Program-made: the position numbers and the translations under genes | From: Poecilobothrus nobilitatus | Lineage: Eukaryota > Arthropoda > Insecta > Diptera > Dolichopodidae | NCBI GenBank assembly: GCA_947095535.1 | Contig: OX352772.1 | Location: 182,522,240 to 182,586,239, forward strand | Direction: 5' to 3' | Length of the DNA stretch: 64,000 nucleotides | In this document: positions 10,562 to 22,453 of the stretch, piece by piece | Layout of the letters: every line of letters begins with the position of its first letter | How positions within the stretch are numbered: the first letter of the stretch is position 1 | The notes under the pieces: generated by a model | The model's input: the letters and a program-made list of their open reading frames with translations, nothing else | What the model was told of the DNA's origin: nothing | Database searches by the model: none

Positions 10562-11810
10562 TTGTTTGTTTTCAAAATGAAAAATAATATGTTGCAGCGT
10601 TATTTGAGCAGTAGATGTATGCTAACGCCTAACATACATATATATATACATACATACCTATCTAGGTATCCCAAACAAATGTTCTTATAATATTTTTAAA
10701 ATGTAATTTTATAGATCTCATAAAGAATAACTCTACACAACACAAACATAGATAATATTTGAAGGCCAACAAAATTTTATTATAATATTGCAAGCAAGTG
10801 TAATGTAAATTGCAACAGAGATCTATTTGTTTTTATTTTTTTTCTTTTTTGTTTAGAAGAATATTTTTTCTAAAAATTAAAAAATATTTTTGGATGGAAT
10901 ATTGTAATTTTCTAAAATATTGGTATTAACCTTTGCGACCCACAAAGGTATAGTAAATTAAGATCAAATTTAGTGAATGTATAATTACATATATTAAGGC
11001 TGGTTTTCATTAGACCGATATATTCACTAAAATGTTAGTGTAGGCAGAACATACAAAAATGATATGTGTTTGAAAGAGATTAAGCTAAAAAAATATCCAT
11101 GAAAAATTTGAAAATATCCAAGAAAATAACCATAAATATCCACGAATTACATAATGTATGCAAAAATTAAACTGTCAAAAAACCCTTGCAAAAATGCAAA
11201 AATTAAACTTTAAAACATACTTACAAAAAAATTTCTACTAGGTACCACGGCATTTAAATTTTGAAGTGTCTACAAAATAAACAAATGTTCAAATTTAAGT
11301 TTTTGGTGAGAAACTATATTAAAATTACTATATTACCGGTATAAAAATATTATTAAACTATGTATAAACAAAATAAACAAATGTTCAAATTTAAGTTTTT
11401 GGTGAGAAACTATATTAAAATTACTATATTACCGGTATAAAAATATTATTAAACTATGTATATTATTTTAACAACTTTATAAATCAAAAATTTTAAATTT
11501 TTAACTAAATATGAATATAAACATTAATAAATTAGATTATGTACAATTTTAACTGTCAAAGTGTTGCTGCAATATTTTTTAATAATATAATTTTTTTTCT
11601 CCCTCTTTCCCACTGATAGTGCACTATATATTTTTATCTTTCTAAAGTTGCGATAATATTCATGAAATTTCTGACGAACACTAGCCTTTATTACTATAGA
11701 TAGATACGTAATTCTTTCTAGATAGCAGCTTTCTTAAAAGTTCTTTTTGATATTGAATAAGGTAGCTACATATAGTTAGTCATATTAAAAAACAAAATGT
11801 AAAAATTTAA
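10562..11810. other. Non-coding repeat segment in unit B
   Basis: No gene seen. It matches 5802-6950 of unit A. A 96-bp stretch starting AAATAAACAAATGTTC is repeated in tandem (starts at 11275 and 11371) where unit A has one copy. Confidence 0.6.
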
Positions 11811-11814
11811 GGTA

Positions 11815-12350
11815 TTTTTTATAACAACGCCTTGGAAGAAGGTATTAAAGTAAATTTAAAAATTAAGAAGGTATTTTTTAATAGAAAAAACATTCGGCAC
11901 AAAGGGGTTAAAGAACTTACCATATCTTTACAAAACAAAAATTAAATTAAGAAGAAACAACTACATGCACAACAAAAATTTATTTTAATGCACGATATTT
12001 ATAACAACGCCTTGACATTTACAAGCCGGAACATTCAACGAAAACTTTGAAAAAAAAGGCTATTTGCATAAAGAAACTATACTATAGTATAGTATAGTTT
12101 CTTTATGCTATTTGTGTACAAAAGAAATTGAGTGTTCCGATCCGGCTTGTAAGATATTTAGACGTTGTTTTTAAAAAATATTTTAAAGTTTTTTATGAAT
12201 ATTTTTTTTGTAACTGATGTATGGATATTCCTCTGGTAACACTTTTAAATTTTATTTTTAGAATATAAAATATAGAATACAGATATTCGTCTTGTAAGAC
12301 TTTTAGAAATTATTAAAAAAATTTGAGAAGTTTGTTCGATATTGGCATTA
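11815..12350 (+). mobile_element. P-like relic, left part, in unit B
   Basis: Near-identical to 6950-7500, including the mini-palindrome (about 12067-12107) and the CAAGCCGG/CCGGCTTG inverted repeat. The retrotransposon at 12405-15850 separates it from the right part at 15850-16545. Confidence 0.7.
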
Positions 12351-12404
12351 TTAAGAAAAATTAATTAGATAAGAAATAAAACAATAAAGTAAAACAAACT
12401 TTAT

Positions 12405-15154
12405 TCAAAATCCATGCAAAATCTAAAACACCTGCTATTATTTACATATTATATGCATTAAAAAATTCAATAATTTAAAATTAACTTTTTACAGTTCTTT
12501 TTAAATAAATTCTTGTTGAGAAGTTTAATATTTATAGAGAGACCATTATAGCTTTTTATAGATGTATTCATAATTTTTTCAAGACCAGCTAAGTTTAAGG
12601 TAGCAGAATATCGTAAATGTTGTGCACTTCTTGTTTGATAATTGTGTACTTGAGACCCGAATATCATTTCCGTGTTAGTTTTAATATGCTTTTCCATAAT
12701 GTTATGTATATGCGTCATTTGTACCAGCATTATGTGATCCTTTAATTTTAGTATTTTCAGGTTTTTGTGTATTTCATTTGTCGGGGTTCTTCTTTCAAAC
12801 TAAAAGAGATTTTTGACAGCTTTGTTTTGAATTCTTTGTAAGTTAATATTTTTTTCAAAAGTGTTACCCCATATTTCAATTCCGTATGTTAAAGTACTAT
12901 GGAAAAGGCTATAGAATGTTGAAACTTTTATATGTTTAGGTATACGTTTTCCTACTTTTTTAAAGATTCCTGCTATTTTACTTGTTTTGACTTTAACTTC
13001 TAAAGTACGCAAATTCCAGTTAAAGTTTTCATCCATAACAATTCCTAGGTATTTATACTCGCTAACTTTTTCTATTTCATAGTTGTTATAAATTATTTGT
13101 AATTTTTCATTTTTAGATCTTAGAAGCATATATTTGGTTTTTTTTTCATTTACTGTTAATTTATGTTGATTCATCCAGCTGTAAATCGTTTTCATATCAT
13201 AGTTTATTAACTTTTGTAACTCTGATATGTATTTTTCTGCGTAAACCATAACCAAATCATCTGCATAAAGGAACACTTTCACTTTTAGCTTTGTGGTTAA
13301 GAAGTTACTTATATAACACGAGAAAGTGTTGGACCAAGTGAACTCCCTTGTACAACACCAAAATCAATATCCCTTAATTCACTTTTTATTCCTTCAGATT
13401 CAGAGAATTGCTTTCTTTTCTCAAAATAGTTCTTAAACCAGAGATGCTCTTTTCCGACAATTCCACACTCAAACAGACTCTCTTTCTTTTACTAAGGTTT
13501 TCTTGTATTTCGACATCAAATAGGGCAGCATTGGTATTTGAGTTTTTTGTAAAACCATATTGTCTACTGCAAATTAACTTATTCCGATTTAAATAATCAA
13601 CCAGTTGTTCATTAATATAAGTTTCTAATATTTTACTGAAGACTGATGAAACAGCTATTGGCCTGAAGTTGTTGATGTTATTTATGTCTCCACTTTTTTT
13701 ATAAATTGGTATTACCTTAGTGATTTTTAGTGCTTCTAGAATTTCATTATTTTGTATTGAGAGATTTATCAACTTTGTTATTGGTTTCACCAGTTCTTCC
13801 TTACATGCTATCATTAAGTTAGTTGAAATTCGGTCCGCTCCTTCACTATTTGTGTTTGCTAGAGAGTTAATAAGCTTTAATGTTTCATATTCTTTGATAT
13901 ACTCCAGCTTAAATCTATTGTGTGTTCTCATCTTTGGTAAGTAGAATGAATGATTAAATTTTTTCACCGTTACACATCCAACCGTACAGTAAAAATTATT
14001 GAATTCAGTTTTTTATGTTTATCATTTTCATCTTTGCAATTATTAAAGAATTCATTTGGTTTGTTATTACTCAGTGAAATTTCTTGAACAACATTCCAAA
14101 TTTTTTTCTGATTATTCATACATTTATTAAATTTACGGTTGTCATATTCTCTTTGCTTTTTTCTTTTTGTAAACGTTAGTCTGTTTAGCCAATAGTGATA
14201 TTTTTTTTTATAAAATTCATTATTTAAATTCGTCCGATGTTTTTTATGCCAGTAATTCTTTATTTTGATTAGATCAACACATTCATCATATATCCATGGT
14301 TTGCTGTATGTATTTTTTTTTTTTATGTGTTTACTGTATGTATATTTTTGTTTTAAATCATTTAATTTGTTTACTTCATTTTCATAAATGACAACGGTAT
14401 CACTCGATGTGAAATCAATTCTGTGTCTATTTGTCATAAGTTGTTTTTTTATTTCATTGATGTTTGTTTTATTTATCTGAATGTCATTCACTTGTTTGTT
14501 TACTTTAGTAAAGTAATTGATTTCTAAAGAAATAATATTATGGTCAGAGATATTATTTTCAATGATATTAATATTAATTTTTCCTGCCAAATCATTAGCG
14601 ATTATGTGATCTACGCATGAATTTGATACTGGTCTGGTTGGTGTAAAATGGCAGAATCTATATCCATTGCAGGCTACAAGATTACAGTAGTTATTAACTA
14701 AATTATCATGAAAGTTAAGTATATTGAAGTTAAAGTCTCCAATTAAAAATGAATTATTTATTACTATTTATGTTTTCTAGGTACTTATCAAGAACGGAGA
14801 GAAAATTTTCTACATTGCATTTATCATTGTTGGGTGGCCTATATATTGCTGTTAAATGAATTTTTTTATTTGCATTGATTACTATTGTTATAAAATGATT
14901 TATGTTATCATTGCAGGTTTTAAACACAGAGAAATTAATATCAATATAAATAAATATACCGACCCCACCACCACGTTTTTTTTTTCTGCATATTTGTTAA
15001 AGTGTTTAATATTTACTGAGTTAAGATCGTCTTCCAAAATCCACGTCTCGGTAAAAATAGTTATATGAATTACTGATTTTATATTATCAAGAAGAAAATT
15101 TATATCATCCATTTTATTTTTAATGCTTCCAGCATTTAAATACAAAACCTTCAA
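12405..15154 (-). pseudogene. Jockey/CR1-type retrotransposon ORF2 in unit B
   Basis: The more complete of the two duplicated copies. Minus strand from 15154: APE-type endonuclease N-terminus (LNAGSIKNKMDDI, FTETW, GSVYLF), SDHNIISLEINYF near 14530, linker WHKKHRTNLNNEF near 14240, RT entry NNFRPIAVSSVFSKI and QYGFTKNSNTNAALFD near 13540-13680, VVQGSSLGPTL near 13350, FLYADDLVMVYAEK near 13250 and C-terminal HNYQTRSA near 12640. About 30 residues containing RT motif A are deleted between KRKRVCL and the following GKEHLWFKNY segment, near 13480, so the enzyme cannot work. Further frameshifts lie near 13970 and 14760. The AT-rich tail is at about 12360-12405. It is related in sequence to the element at 31733-33561. 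Confidence 0.85.
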
Positions 15155-15322
15155 TGTGTTATGATGTTCGAATTTTAAATTATGTATAGAATTAATTTGA
15201 TTAATTTTGGTATTAATTGGTAAAATTTCATAGTTATTTTATTATTTATAGTGTGAGTTATATTAGATATATTTGATGAAAAAATATTATCATGAGCGAT
15301 TTGTAAGGTATCGACTATGTGA

Positions 15323-15840
15323 TTAAATGGCATTAAGGTTTTCTAAATGTTTGGAACTTAAAATTCTAATTATTTTACTATTTTTCTCCTTTCTTGCTAA
15401 CACTTTACCATCTTTCACCCAAGCATTATTGATTATTTGTTGCCTTTTCATATCTCTAATTTTTTTAAATAACAAACTGAAGTAAGGTGTAAGCTTCTCA
15501 TTAAGAAAAACATACCCAGTCTGATTACTTTCAGAGGGATTTATTATTTCACTTTTTAAGGTTATTTTTTTTTGCATTCATAATTTTTTGTTTAGTAGTT
15601 AAACTTTTCAATTTTATAACTAGTTTTTGGGTCTCACCTGAATTTTTGGTTCTTCACTCGACTTCTAACTCATCAAATTTTTTTCTTACTATTGTTATCG
15701 AGTCCTTTTCTTGAGGTTGACCGAGTCCGCTTATTTCAATGGTTTTTATAATTTCCTCCGTTTCATTAGTTCTATATCAATTTTAAGATTATCTACTTTC
15801 TTCTCAAGAATAAAATTATCATTTCTCAGTTGTATATATT
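15323..15840 (-). pseudogene. ORF1 of the unit B retrotransposon (baculovirus-FP-like C-terminal domain)
   Basis: Frame 15323-15577 encodes TPYFSLLFKKIRDMKRQQII followed by NAWVKDGKVLARKEKNSKII. This is the pattern of the FP-like C-terminal domain found in ORF1 proteins of many Jockey/CR1-type elements, where it binds RNA. Upstream on the minus strand, broken pieces read ILEKKVDNLKIDIE (coiled-coil heptads) and EEIIKTIEISGLGQPQEKDS, the usual linker before that domain. At least one frameshift and one stop (about 15655) break the frame. It sits directly upstream of ORF2, as expected. Unit A lacks this part because the duplication junction lies between. Confidence 0.7.
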
Positions 15841-15849
15841 TATATAATA

Positions 15850-16545
15850 CATTAATGGATTAAGATTTAAAAACTTCAGGTGGTATTACAAGCTTTAAAA
15901 TTCTCATAGAATTATGGGAAGTTCAAAAAAATTTAAAAACTAAGATGTGTACCAAATTAACTAGATAGCATATTAATCCGCATACTTTTGAAAAAATGAG
16001 AGTTAAATTAGCAACACAAATATTTAGTAGGAACAGTGAGTGCCGCTATTAGAACAATAATTGAAACGTCTGGTTTTAAAAGTGTTACTAAAGAAGTTGC
16101 AAAAATTTTGTACATAAACAGTGGATCATTATATTCTGATAATAAATATCGATCTCATATTAAACTAAATAGCTTGTAGTTTGAATTTTTAGAATATTGT
16201 AAGATTGACTAAAAAGAAAAAATATATTTTTAGACGGAATGAAAATAACTTTAAATTTGTATTAATATATACACATTTTTTCATATTTCATACTTTTACA
16301 ATAATAATTCTTGTACCCATGGTTGGATTACACTTAAAATTGATTGATAAAAAATCGACGTAAAATCGAGGTTTTTTCTTTTTTAAGAAGTCGAAAAAGT
16401 TATATCAAAAAATATATACAAATTTACATACAAAAATAAAAAAAGCAAAACTAAAATACAAATAAACTAAAATACGATCAAGTTGATTTTACGAAATTAA
16501 AAAAACTGTCTAACTTTTTTCTTCCATATGAATAATACTCTATGT
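15850..16545 (+). mobile_element. P-like relic, right part, interrupted by the unit B retrotransposon
   Basis: Begins near ACATTAATGG, continues with AAACTTCAGGTGGTATTACA, KMRVKLATQIF and SAAIRTIIETSGFKSVTKEV (15995-16110), then the NSGSLYSDNKYRS block (16125-16180) and the 3' block with TTGATTGATAAAAAATCG (about 16335). It is the continuation of the left part at 11815-12350, with the conserved DFPHL segment lost at the retrotransposon junction. Confidence 0.7.
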
Positions 16546-16844
16546 ATATAATACTTTATGATGAAATGATCATTTTTTACTAAATTAATAAATAAAATAA
16601 AAGTAAAGATGAAGCATGTGGGCCATGTGCAGAAAACATAACACAAGGACATGTAAAGAAAAAATAAACATAAAATGAATAAACTGTACAAGGGCAAATA
16701 ATTAAGGAGTTACTTTCTCATGTGATCACAAAACAGGTGCGAATAATTACAATATCCAAATCAAAAAAATTAATGTGAAGAAAGAACGTATTAACTATTT
16801 CTCGTAAGTATTCATTAATGAAAGACAAAATAAACCTTAATATA
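16546..16844. other. Spacer, no gene recognised
   Basis: AT-rich. A 66-codon open frame on the minus strand (16497-16697) has no recognisable motif and is not called. Confidence 0.4.
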
Positions 16845-17745
16845 AGGTCTGTCTGCATACTTTCCTGACTATTTTTGTTTTGAGAGAAAAGAGTAAAATT
16901 TCACGTTTTTCTCATTTTAATGTCATTTGTAAGGAAAAGTACGAAGACAGAAAACTGACTAAAAATGTTATAGTTGACACTTCATACTTGCAATTGACAT
17001 AAAATGTTTGGTTATATTACAATTGACAACAATAAGGTACAGGTTTTTTTTTCAGTTTTTTTTTTAAATTCAATTGTTTTAAATAAATTATTTATTATTA
17101 AAATTGGAAAAAGAATTAATTTTCATGGAAATGCTTGATAGTGATTCAGAAAAAAGAAGAATCAGAAAGTTGTAGTAGTGAGACCAAAATAAATTAATCA
17201 TTAAATAATAAAACATCTAAAGTGCGTTTCGTTTCTTACTCGTTTCAAAATGGCCGGAATAGAGTTCTACTTCGAGAGCAAAGCTAACTTAAATATCACA
17301 AAGTTACAAAGGTCGAACTGTCAAAGTCTTATGAAGTGTCATTATTATATTATTATTTCAAATTTTTATATTATAAATTTACATATTGAAATACTTGTAC
17401 ACGAAATAGTTGAACTATACTTAAAACAAAATTTTTTTTAAGACTCCATTATTTGTTTGTAATAAATACATGTTATAAACGAAAACGCATAAACTGCACT
17501 CGGCGTAAGAATGAAACTCACTCTGTTAAAATATATTTTTTTGACATTTGAAAACTTTATAAATTTATAAAGTTTTTGCCCGCTAAAATTTTCCTGGCTA
17601 AAACTTTATAAAAACTTGATAGGGGAAGTGTGTCACGTGATCAAAAATTTAGTCAGAGAAATAGTCACTCTCAGTACGCAGACAGTTTTAAAAATTTATA
17701 AAGTTTTACATTTTTTGTAAAGTTTTTGAGTACGCAGACAGACCT
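16845..17745. mobile_element. MITE-like element with AGGTCTGTCTGC inverted ends
   Basis: The left end AGGTCTGTCTGCATACT is the inverted complement of the right end AGTACGCAGACAGACCT (one G/A difference). ATA lies outside both ends, a possible short target duplication. A further internal copy of the right end (CAGTACGCAGACAG) lies at about 17675. No transposase is recognised inside; the open frame at 17250-17441 has no known motif. Superfamily not assigned. Confidence 0.6.
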
Positions 17746-17879
17746 ATATTTTACTTAAATATCTGCAGTATTCGAAATTAATTTTTAGATAGAACTGATA
17801 ACTAAGAATCATTACAGATAACATTACAGAAACTTAGCTCTGCGACAATGAATTAATAATATGTAACATTCCAAACTAC

Positions 17880-19745
17880 AATGCTACCCATAATTGTAGA
17901 AACGATAGGCGTGGAGGGGGAATCGTTATTTTCGTAAAAAAAAAACACTTTAAACTACAATGAAATCATCAAAGAAAAGTACAACATGACAGTTATTAAG
18001 AAAAAAAATTTAAAGATTCCGTTATTTACTTAAACCTTTGATAAGGCCCAATTGAAAACTGCAATACTTTCATTAACATGATAGAAAAAAACTATGTGAT
18101 AACAAAAATTGTATTTTCTTCGCTGATGTTAATATTAATCTTTTGGAACAAACAAACACGGTCATAAAATATACACACTTAATACAAACAAATGGATACA
18201 CTTTTGTTACCAAGATCCTGCCTACAAGAGAAGAGTTCATACATTAATCACACCATTTTAAACATCGAACCAACACAAAATTTGTTTCGAACTGGAAGAT
18301 ATGGTTATTAGTGATAAAAATACAATTGCAATAATAACAGAAATAATATCAAGAAAACAGCTAATGAAATATCAAACAATACCGAAAATAAATCGTAAGA
18401 AAAAGATAGTTAAAACGTACTTAATAACAGAACAATAAATGAAATAAAGGAGCTAATTAAAATAATTCAAGAAGTATAAGAAGCACTGAATAACGACCAA
18501 GCTAGTGAAAAAACTAAAGGATAGACAAAATACCTACAAAAAATTTAAAACCCAAACTAATAACCAAAATATAAAGGATAAAAAAATTAAAAAAAAAAAA
18601 CTCATAAAATAAAATAAACAAAATTACATAAATGATCAAATAGATAAATCTGAAAATAATGATAAAATGAAATTAAAAAATTCTACAATTACTCCAGTTC
18701 ACAAAAAAGAAATTATAGCTGTGAAAACTACAGATCTATCTTGGTACTTAATGCATTTAGGAAGTTATTTGAAAAAGCAATACACAGCAGATTAGAAAAT
18801 TTCATAAACACCACCATCGGTTTTGCTAAAAATCAGTCCGGTTTCTTGTCAAGCGATACGGAATCTGCAATAGCAGCAATAGAAAAAATATGTGATGCAT
18901 TGGATAAAAAAGAAATAGCTGCAACCACATTCATTGATTTGTCAAAAGCGTTCGACCTTGTTGATCATCAAAAACTACTCAATATTTTAAACGACATTGG
19001 TATACGAAGTGTAGCTAACAAGTTAATGGAAACTTATCTCAAAAGCAGACCTTATATGGTAAAACTGAATGGTGTATGCAGCAGTATTGCACATCAACAT
19101 AAAAACTTGCTACTTCAAGACAACATACAAGATTTATACTGATGATACTAATTTTATAACCCTCAACCACAGCAAATGAATTAGAAGAAAATATGAAAAT
19201 GTACTATAAATAGGCAAGCGGAAACGGATTTAGTATAAATATTCAAAAAATAACTACGTTATATTTAACACATCAGAAGGCTGATATTGACATAAATATT
19301 AAAATCAACAACATTAAAATATAGAGTCGAACATACAAAATATCTAAGTAGGCTTGACTATAGACGAAAACCTGAATTACAATAAAATAAGCGAAATAAA
19401 AATTTCAATTGTAAATCTAATAAGTAAAAACGAAATAAAAACTAATAAGTAAAAAAAAAGATTTGACCACATTACACAGGACATATAATATCAAGAATTC
19501 GATACAATGTGTGCAGCTGGAGTCAATGTAACAAATTTCACTTGGAGCAAATAGAAAAAGTCATGAACGGGGCTATACAACTCCTATTTACGAAAAAAAA
19601 AACTCGATATCCACTCGCCAACTATACACAAATACAAATCAAATGGAAATAAAACTTTACAACAAAATACCTGATGAAATAAAATGTTCCAGAAATATTC
19701 ACACCTTTAGAAATAAATTAAGATATGTAATGAATTTAAGATAAC
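17880..19745 (+). pseudogene. Heavily decayed Jockey/CR1-type retrotransposon ORF2
   Basis: Plus strand. RRGGGIVIFVKK near 17907-17945 is an endonuclease block. After a long broken stretch, 18741-19142 encodes RT: NAFRKLFEKAIHSRL, AKNQSGFLSSDTESAIAAIE, motif A FIDLSKAFDLVDHQKLL near 18931-18981, then ETYLKSRPYMVKLNGVCS. The VPQG block is deleted. A frame change then gives LYTDDTNFI near 19134-19160, so motif C reads TDD instead of ADD. A broken thumb follows (SRIRYNVCSWS near 19488-19520). The region ends in A-rich tails at 19806-19876. The RT is inactive. It resembles the element at 60600-62158. Confidence 0.75.
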
Positions 19746-19876
19746 CACATACTATATTTTGCAAGTTATTTAGTGTTTTAATAGGTTTTGGTTAATTTAA
19801 ATTGTATTATAAAAAAAAAAATAAGGTAAATTATACTTTACAGCGATGTTAAAAAAGTATAAAAAAAAAAAAATAC

Positions 19877-20320
19877 AAGGTACAATATACTTATGTACCG
19901 TCTGAGATTCTAACTTATTAAATTAAAATTAATTAATAAATATTAACAAAAATACAACAAAGGCGATTCTTTTATTTCAAATACAAACGAAGAACGAAGT
20001 GAAAATAATTTAAAATAATTTAAATTGCTCTATTGAGTGAAAAATAGCATTTGTAACTTAACAATTTATGTGCAAGAACGGATGGTGCTATATGTACATA
20101 TGTAGGCCATAGAAAATTCCATTGGAAAGATTTTAATTCAAATTCTTGTGGAATATTAGAATTTTGCTCTCAAAAATGCAGATTTTAATACCAAATTTCG
20201 AAATATTATTCAACTTTGATTTCCATTTACTAAAACCTAGTTTCTAATATATTATAGTCATTTATAATGCACGATTTGCTTTTGAATAATTCTAGAACGT
20301 ACTTTCTATTTAAAACTTAC
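19877..20320. other. Spacer or intron, no third prefoldin exon seen
   Basis: AT-rich sequence 3' of prefoldin exon 2 on the minus strand. I looked for the C-terminal helix that should follow SKTQ and saw no frame for it. It may be the start of a long intron now filled with transposons, or the gene may be truncated. Confidence 0.4.
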
Positions 20321-20646
20321 TTGCGTTTTCGATAAGTTATTCCAAACAAATACTTCCCCAAATAAAAATGGAACCACTTCGTCACTTTTAAAAAGTTCCA
20401 ATTCTTCATGACCATCATCCAAATTTTGCAATAAACTTTTTTTTAAATTTAAATCAATTTTTATATCTTCTAGCCTAGCATTGTGTTTCGCAAATTTATT
20501 AATTTTTTGTTGATCTTCAAATGTTATGTGAACATCAGAATCCTAAAAAATTAAATATAACGAGTAATCTATATTTTTCTATAAAAATTAAATTTTACAG
20601 GCTGAAAACCTTTACTATTACTCATTTGCGTAGAACTCATGGCCAT
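20321..20646 (-). CDS. Pfdn4: Prefoldin subunit 4, exons 1 and 2 (3' exon not found)
   Basis: Exon 1 (20599-20646) starts MAMSSTQMSNSKGFQP. A 56-nt intron (20543-20598, GT...AG) follows. Exon 2 (20321-20542, 74 codons) reads SDVHITFEDQQKINKFAKHN and continues through LQNLDDGHEELELF to VPFLFGEVFVWNN, ending SKTQ before a GTAAGT donor. The VTFEDQQKINKFA motif and the (L/V)GEVF turn are diagnostic of PFDN4, a beta-type subunit of the cytosolic hexameric chaperone that passes unfolded actin and tubulin to CCT. Both exon junctions are phase 0. About 90 residues are encoded; the family is usually near 130, so the second coiled-coil helix is missing. No stop or frameshift is present in these exons. 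The gene is either alive with a distant last exon or a truncated copy. Confidence 0.85.
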
Positions 20647-21319
20647 TTTAGGTTTTCGTTTTATTAACTAAATTAAATTTGACGCATTTTTAAGAAATTC
20701 CGAACGAACAGAGAAATCATACTAACAAACGTTGTATTGTCGCATTTGTAAATCGTATTGCCGTGTAGAATTTCGATGTCAAACTCAAAGCAGTCAATAT
20801 AATCCAAAAAGAGTTTTATAGAACATAGATCTACAATTCACCAATAGATCGGAATGAAGATATAGTTATCTCTTTTTGTTGCGCTTTGCTATCTTTGCAT
20901 AGATATAATTAACTAGATAGGCAAAATAACAAAAAAAATGAAGTAATTTTTTAAGTAACAGCTGTTTTTGTATTATTTAGTTTCTCCCAAATGTTCCCGC
21001 TAAAAGAAACTATCACGCCCGTTTTTACTTTTATATTTTATTTTACAGAAATCAAAAATATTTAATTTCCAATAATATTCAATTAATTTTTAATTTAAAT
21101 CAAACATTTTTAATTTCAAAATTAATAAAGCGTTAATTTTAAATATATTTATTATATTTGCATCACAATAAAATTGAATACTTTTTCAAAATTCTGTAGT
21201 TCAGTTTTTATATTCTGGTTAAAATATCATATTAAATATATTTAGTCATTTGGCCTTATATTCGGTGGCAACGAATGTACACGAGTACACTATTTGATAT
21301 TTTCTTGTGAAAATGCTGA
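20647..21319. other. Upstream region of the prefoldin gene, no gene seen
   Basis: This includes the expected promoter side of the minus-strand prefoldin gene. I see no clear TATA box or other element that I would call. AT content rises towards 21200. Confidence 0.4.
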
Positions 21320-21490
21320 AATATTTATTTTTTCTAAAAATTAAATAGAAATTTGAATATAGAATATTGAAATTTAAATAATAGAATATTGAAATTTTCT
21401 AAAATATTCAGGTTTGTAATTACCTTTTCGGACCCACAAAGATATAGTAAGTTAAGATTAAATTTATTGAATTTATAATTACATATATTA
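21320..21490. repeat. Dispersed repeat block shared with 6105-6240 and 10865-11000
   Basis: Shared features are TTTTCTAAAATATT, the GACCCACAAAG(G/A)TATAGTAA stretch and the end ACATATATTA. The similarity stops at 21490, exactly where the next retrotransposon begins. Confidence 0.6.
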
Positions 21491-22453
21491 TGACTATAGA
21501 ATAAAGTTAAGTACCAGCTTGTCGTAGATGAATATCTAAAGGTTCAAGCGGGTAAGGACGGGAATAAAGATATTCCTGGTACAACAACTGGCCAGAAGCG
21601 TAATAGATCTCAAGATGAGATAAACAACGCAGCTAAGAGGGCCAATAGAAAACGGGGAACTAGCGCATTGGCATTAGGAGGCGCTAAGTGTGAGAGGAAC
21701 CCTAAGGAGAGAAAGGTTACTTCTGAAGTTGTTGCCAAGAATAGGCAATCCTACAAAGAAGTAGCCATTAATCACCCAAACGTGGCACTGATTGATGAGA
21801 TATCGAATAGTGGGAAGCCAATCACGGATAGAGGGAACGGGATAGAGGCTCATCTATCCGGGATGGTAATGGAACACGTTTTGGAGCACCCGAAGGAACC
21901 TCTCATTTCGTTCGACTGTGCGTAAGTTTTGAGAGGATGCAGAGTTGTCAAATGCGAAGATCAGGTTTCTTTGGCTTTCCTGAGCAAATTTGTCGCTAAG
22001 GCTAGCGATTAATGGACTGGCTTGAAGCTCAAGCTTATCCCGGCTGGGGATATTCCGAAGAGACCTAGGACGCGCATTTGGTTAAAAAACATGAGCGTGG
22101 ACAATGGAAAGGTTCTACAATGTCCTAAGCTCCAGCATCCGAAAATCCAGATGAAAAACTGGAGGATTATAAAGGCCGAGGAGCCTCAAAAAAACAGCAA
22201 GTTCTTCCTGCTCATGATAAATGAGGAGTGCCTAGGGGAACTCGAGAAGATTGATTACAGGATGAGGTTCGGCATAAGGTATGCCATACTAAAAATTTTC
22301 AAGGCTCCAGCCGACGAAAAGGATCCAGAGGAGGATTTAGCTTCTAAGCTGATAAAGGATCTCACGATCGACGGAGATCCTCTTACACAGGATCCGACAC
22401 CTGGTGATGTTGGTGCGATAAGGGGAAATAATGCCAAAGGTAGTGCAGACTAA
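21491..22453 (+). pseudogene. ORF1 (DUF4780-type) of an LOA/I-type retrotransposon
   Basis: One frame runs from about 21515 to 22453 with two in-frame TAA stops (21923-21925 and about 22011). A basic N-terminal part (QKRNRSQDEINNAAKRANRK) precedes the segment LKLIPAGDIPKRPRTRIWL and KNWRIIKAEEPQKNSKFFLL. That pattern fits the DUF4780 domain found in ORF1 proteins of LOA/R1/I-group elements. ORF1 is thought to bind element RNA. The end of ORF1 overlaps the start of ORF2 by about 20 nt (22431-22453), a common arrangement in this group. The first methionine is not obvious, and the 5' end probably begins at 21491. Codon use is less AT-rich than the surroundings, which fits a more recent arrival. 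Confidence 0.75.

Larger units (their letters stand above)
10272..15251. repeat. Tandem duplication, unit B
   Basis: Second copy of 5501-10271. Its left end starts inside the foldback element, and its right end continues without a break into retrotransposon ORF1. That suggests B holds the original right flank and A the original left flank. Internal differences from A: a 96-bp tandem repeat at 11275-11466, and retention of about 70 bp and 41 bp that A has lost. Confidence 0.85.

Noticed and set aside
17250..17441. 63-codon open frame starting MAGIEFYFESKANLN
   Set aside because: Inside a MITE-like element, low complexity after the first 30 codons and no recognised domain.
19877..20320. Third exon of prefoldin subunit 4
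   Set aside because: I searched for the conserved C-terminal helix and a suitable acceptor on the minus strand and found neither.
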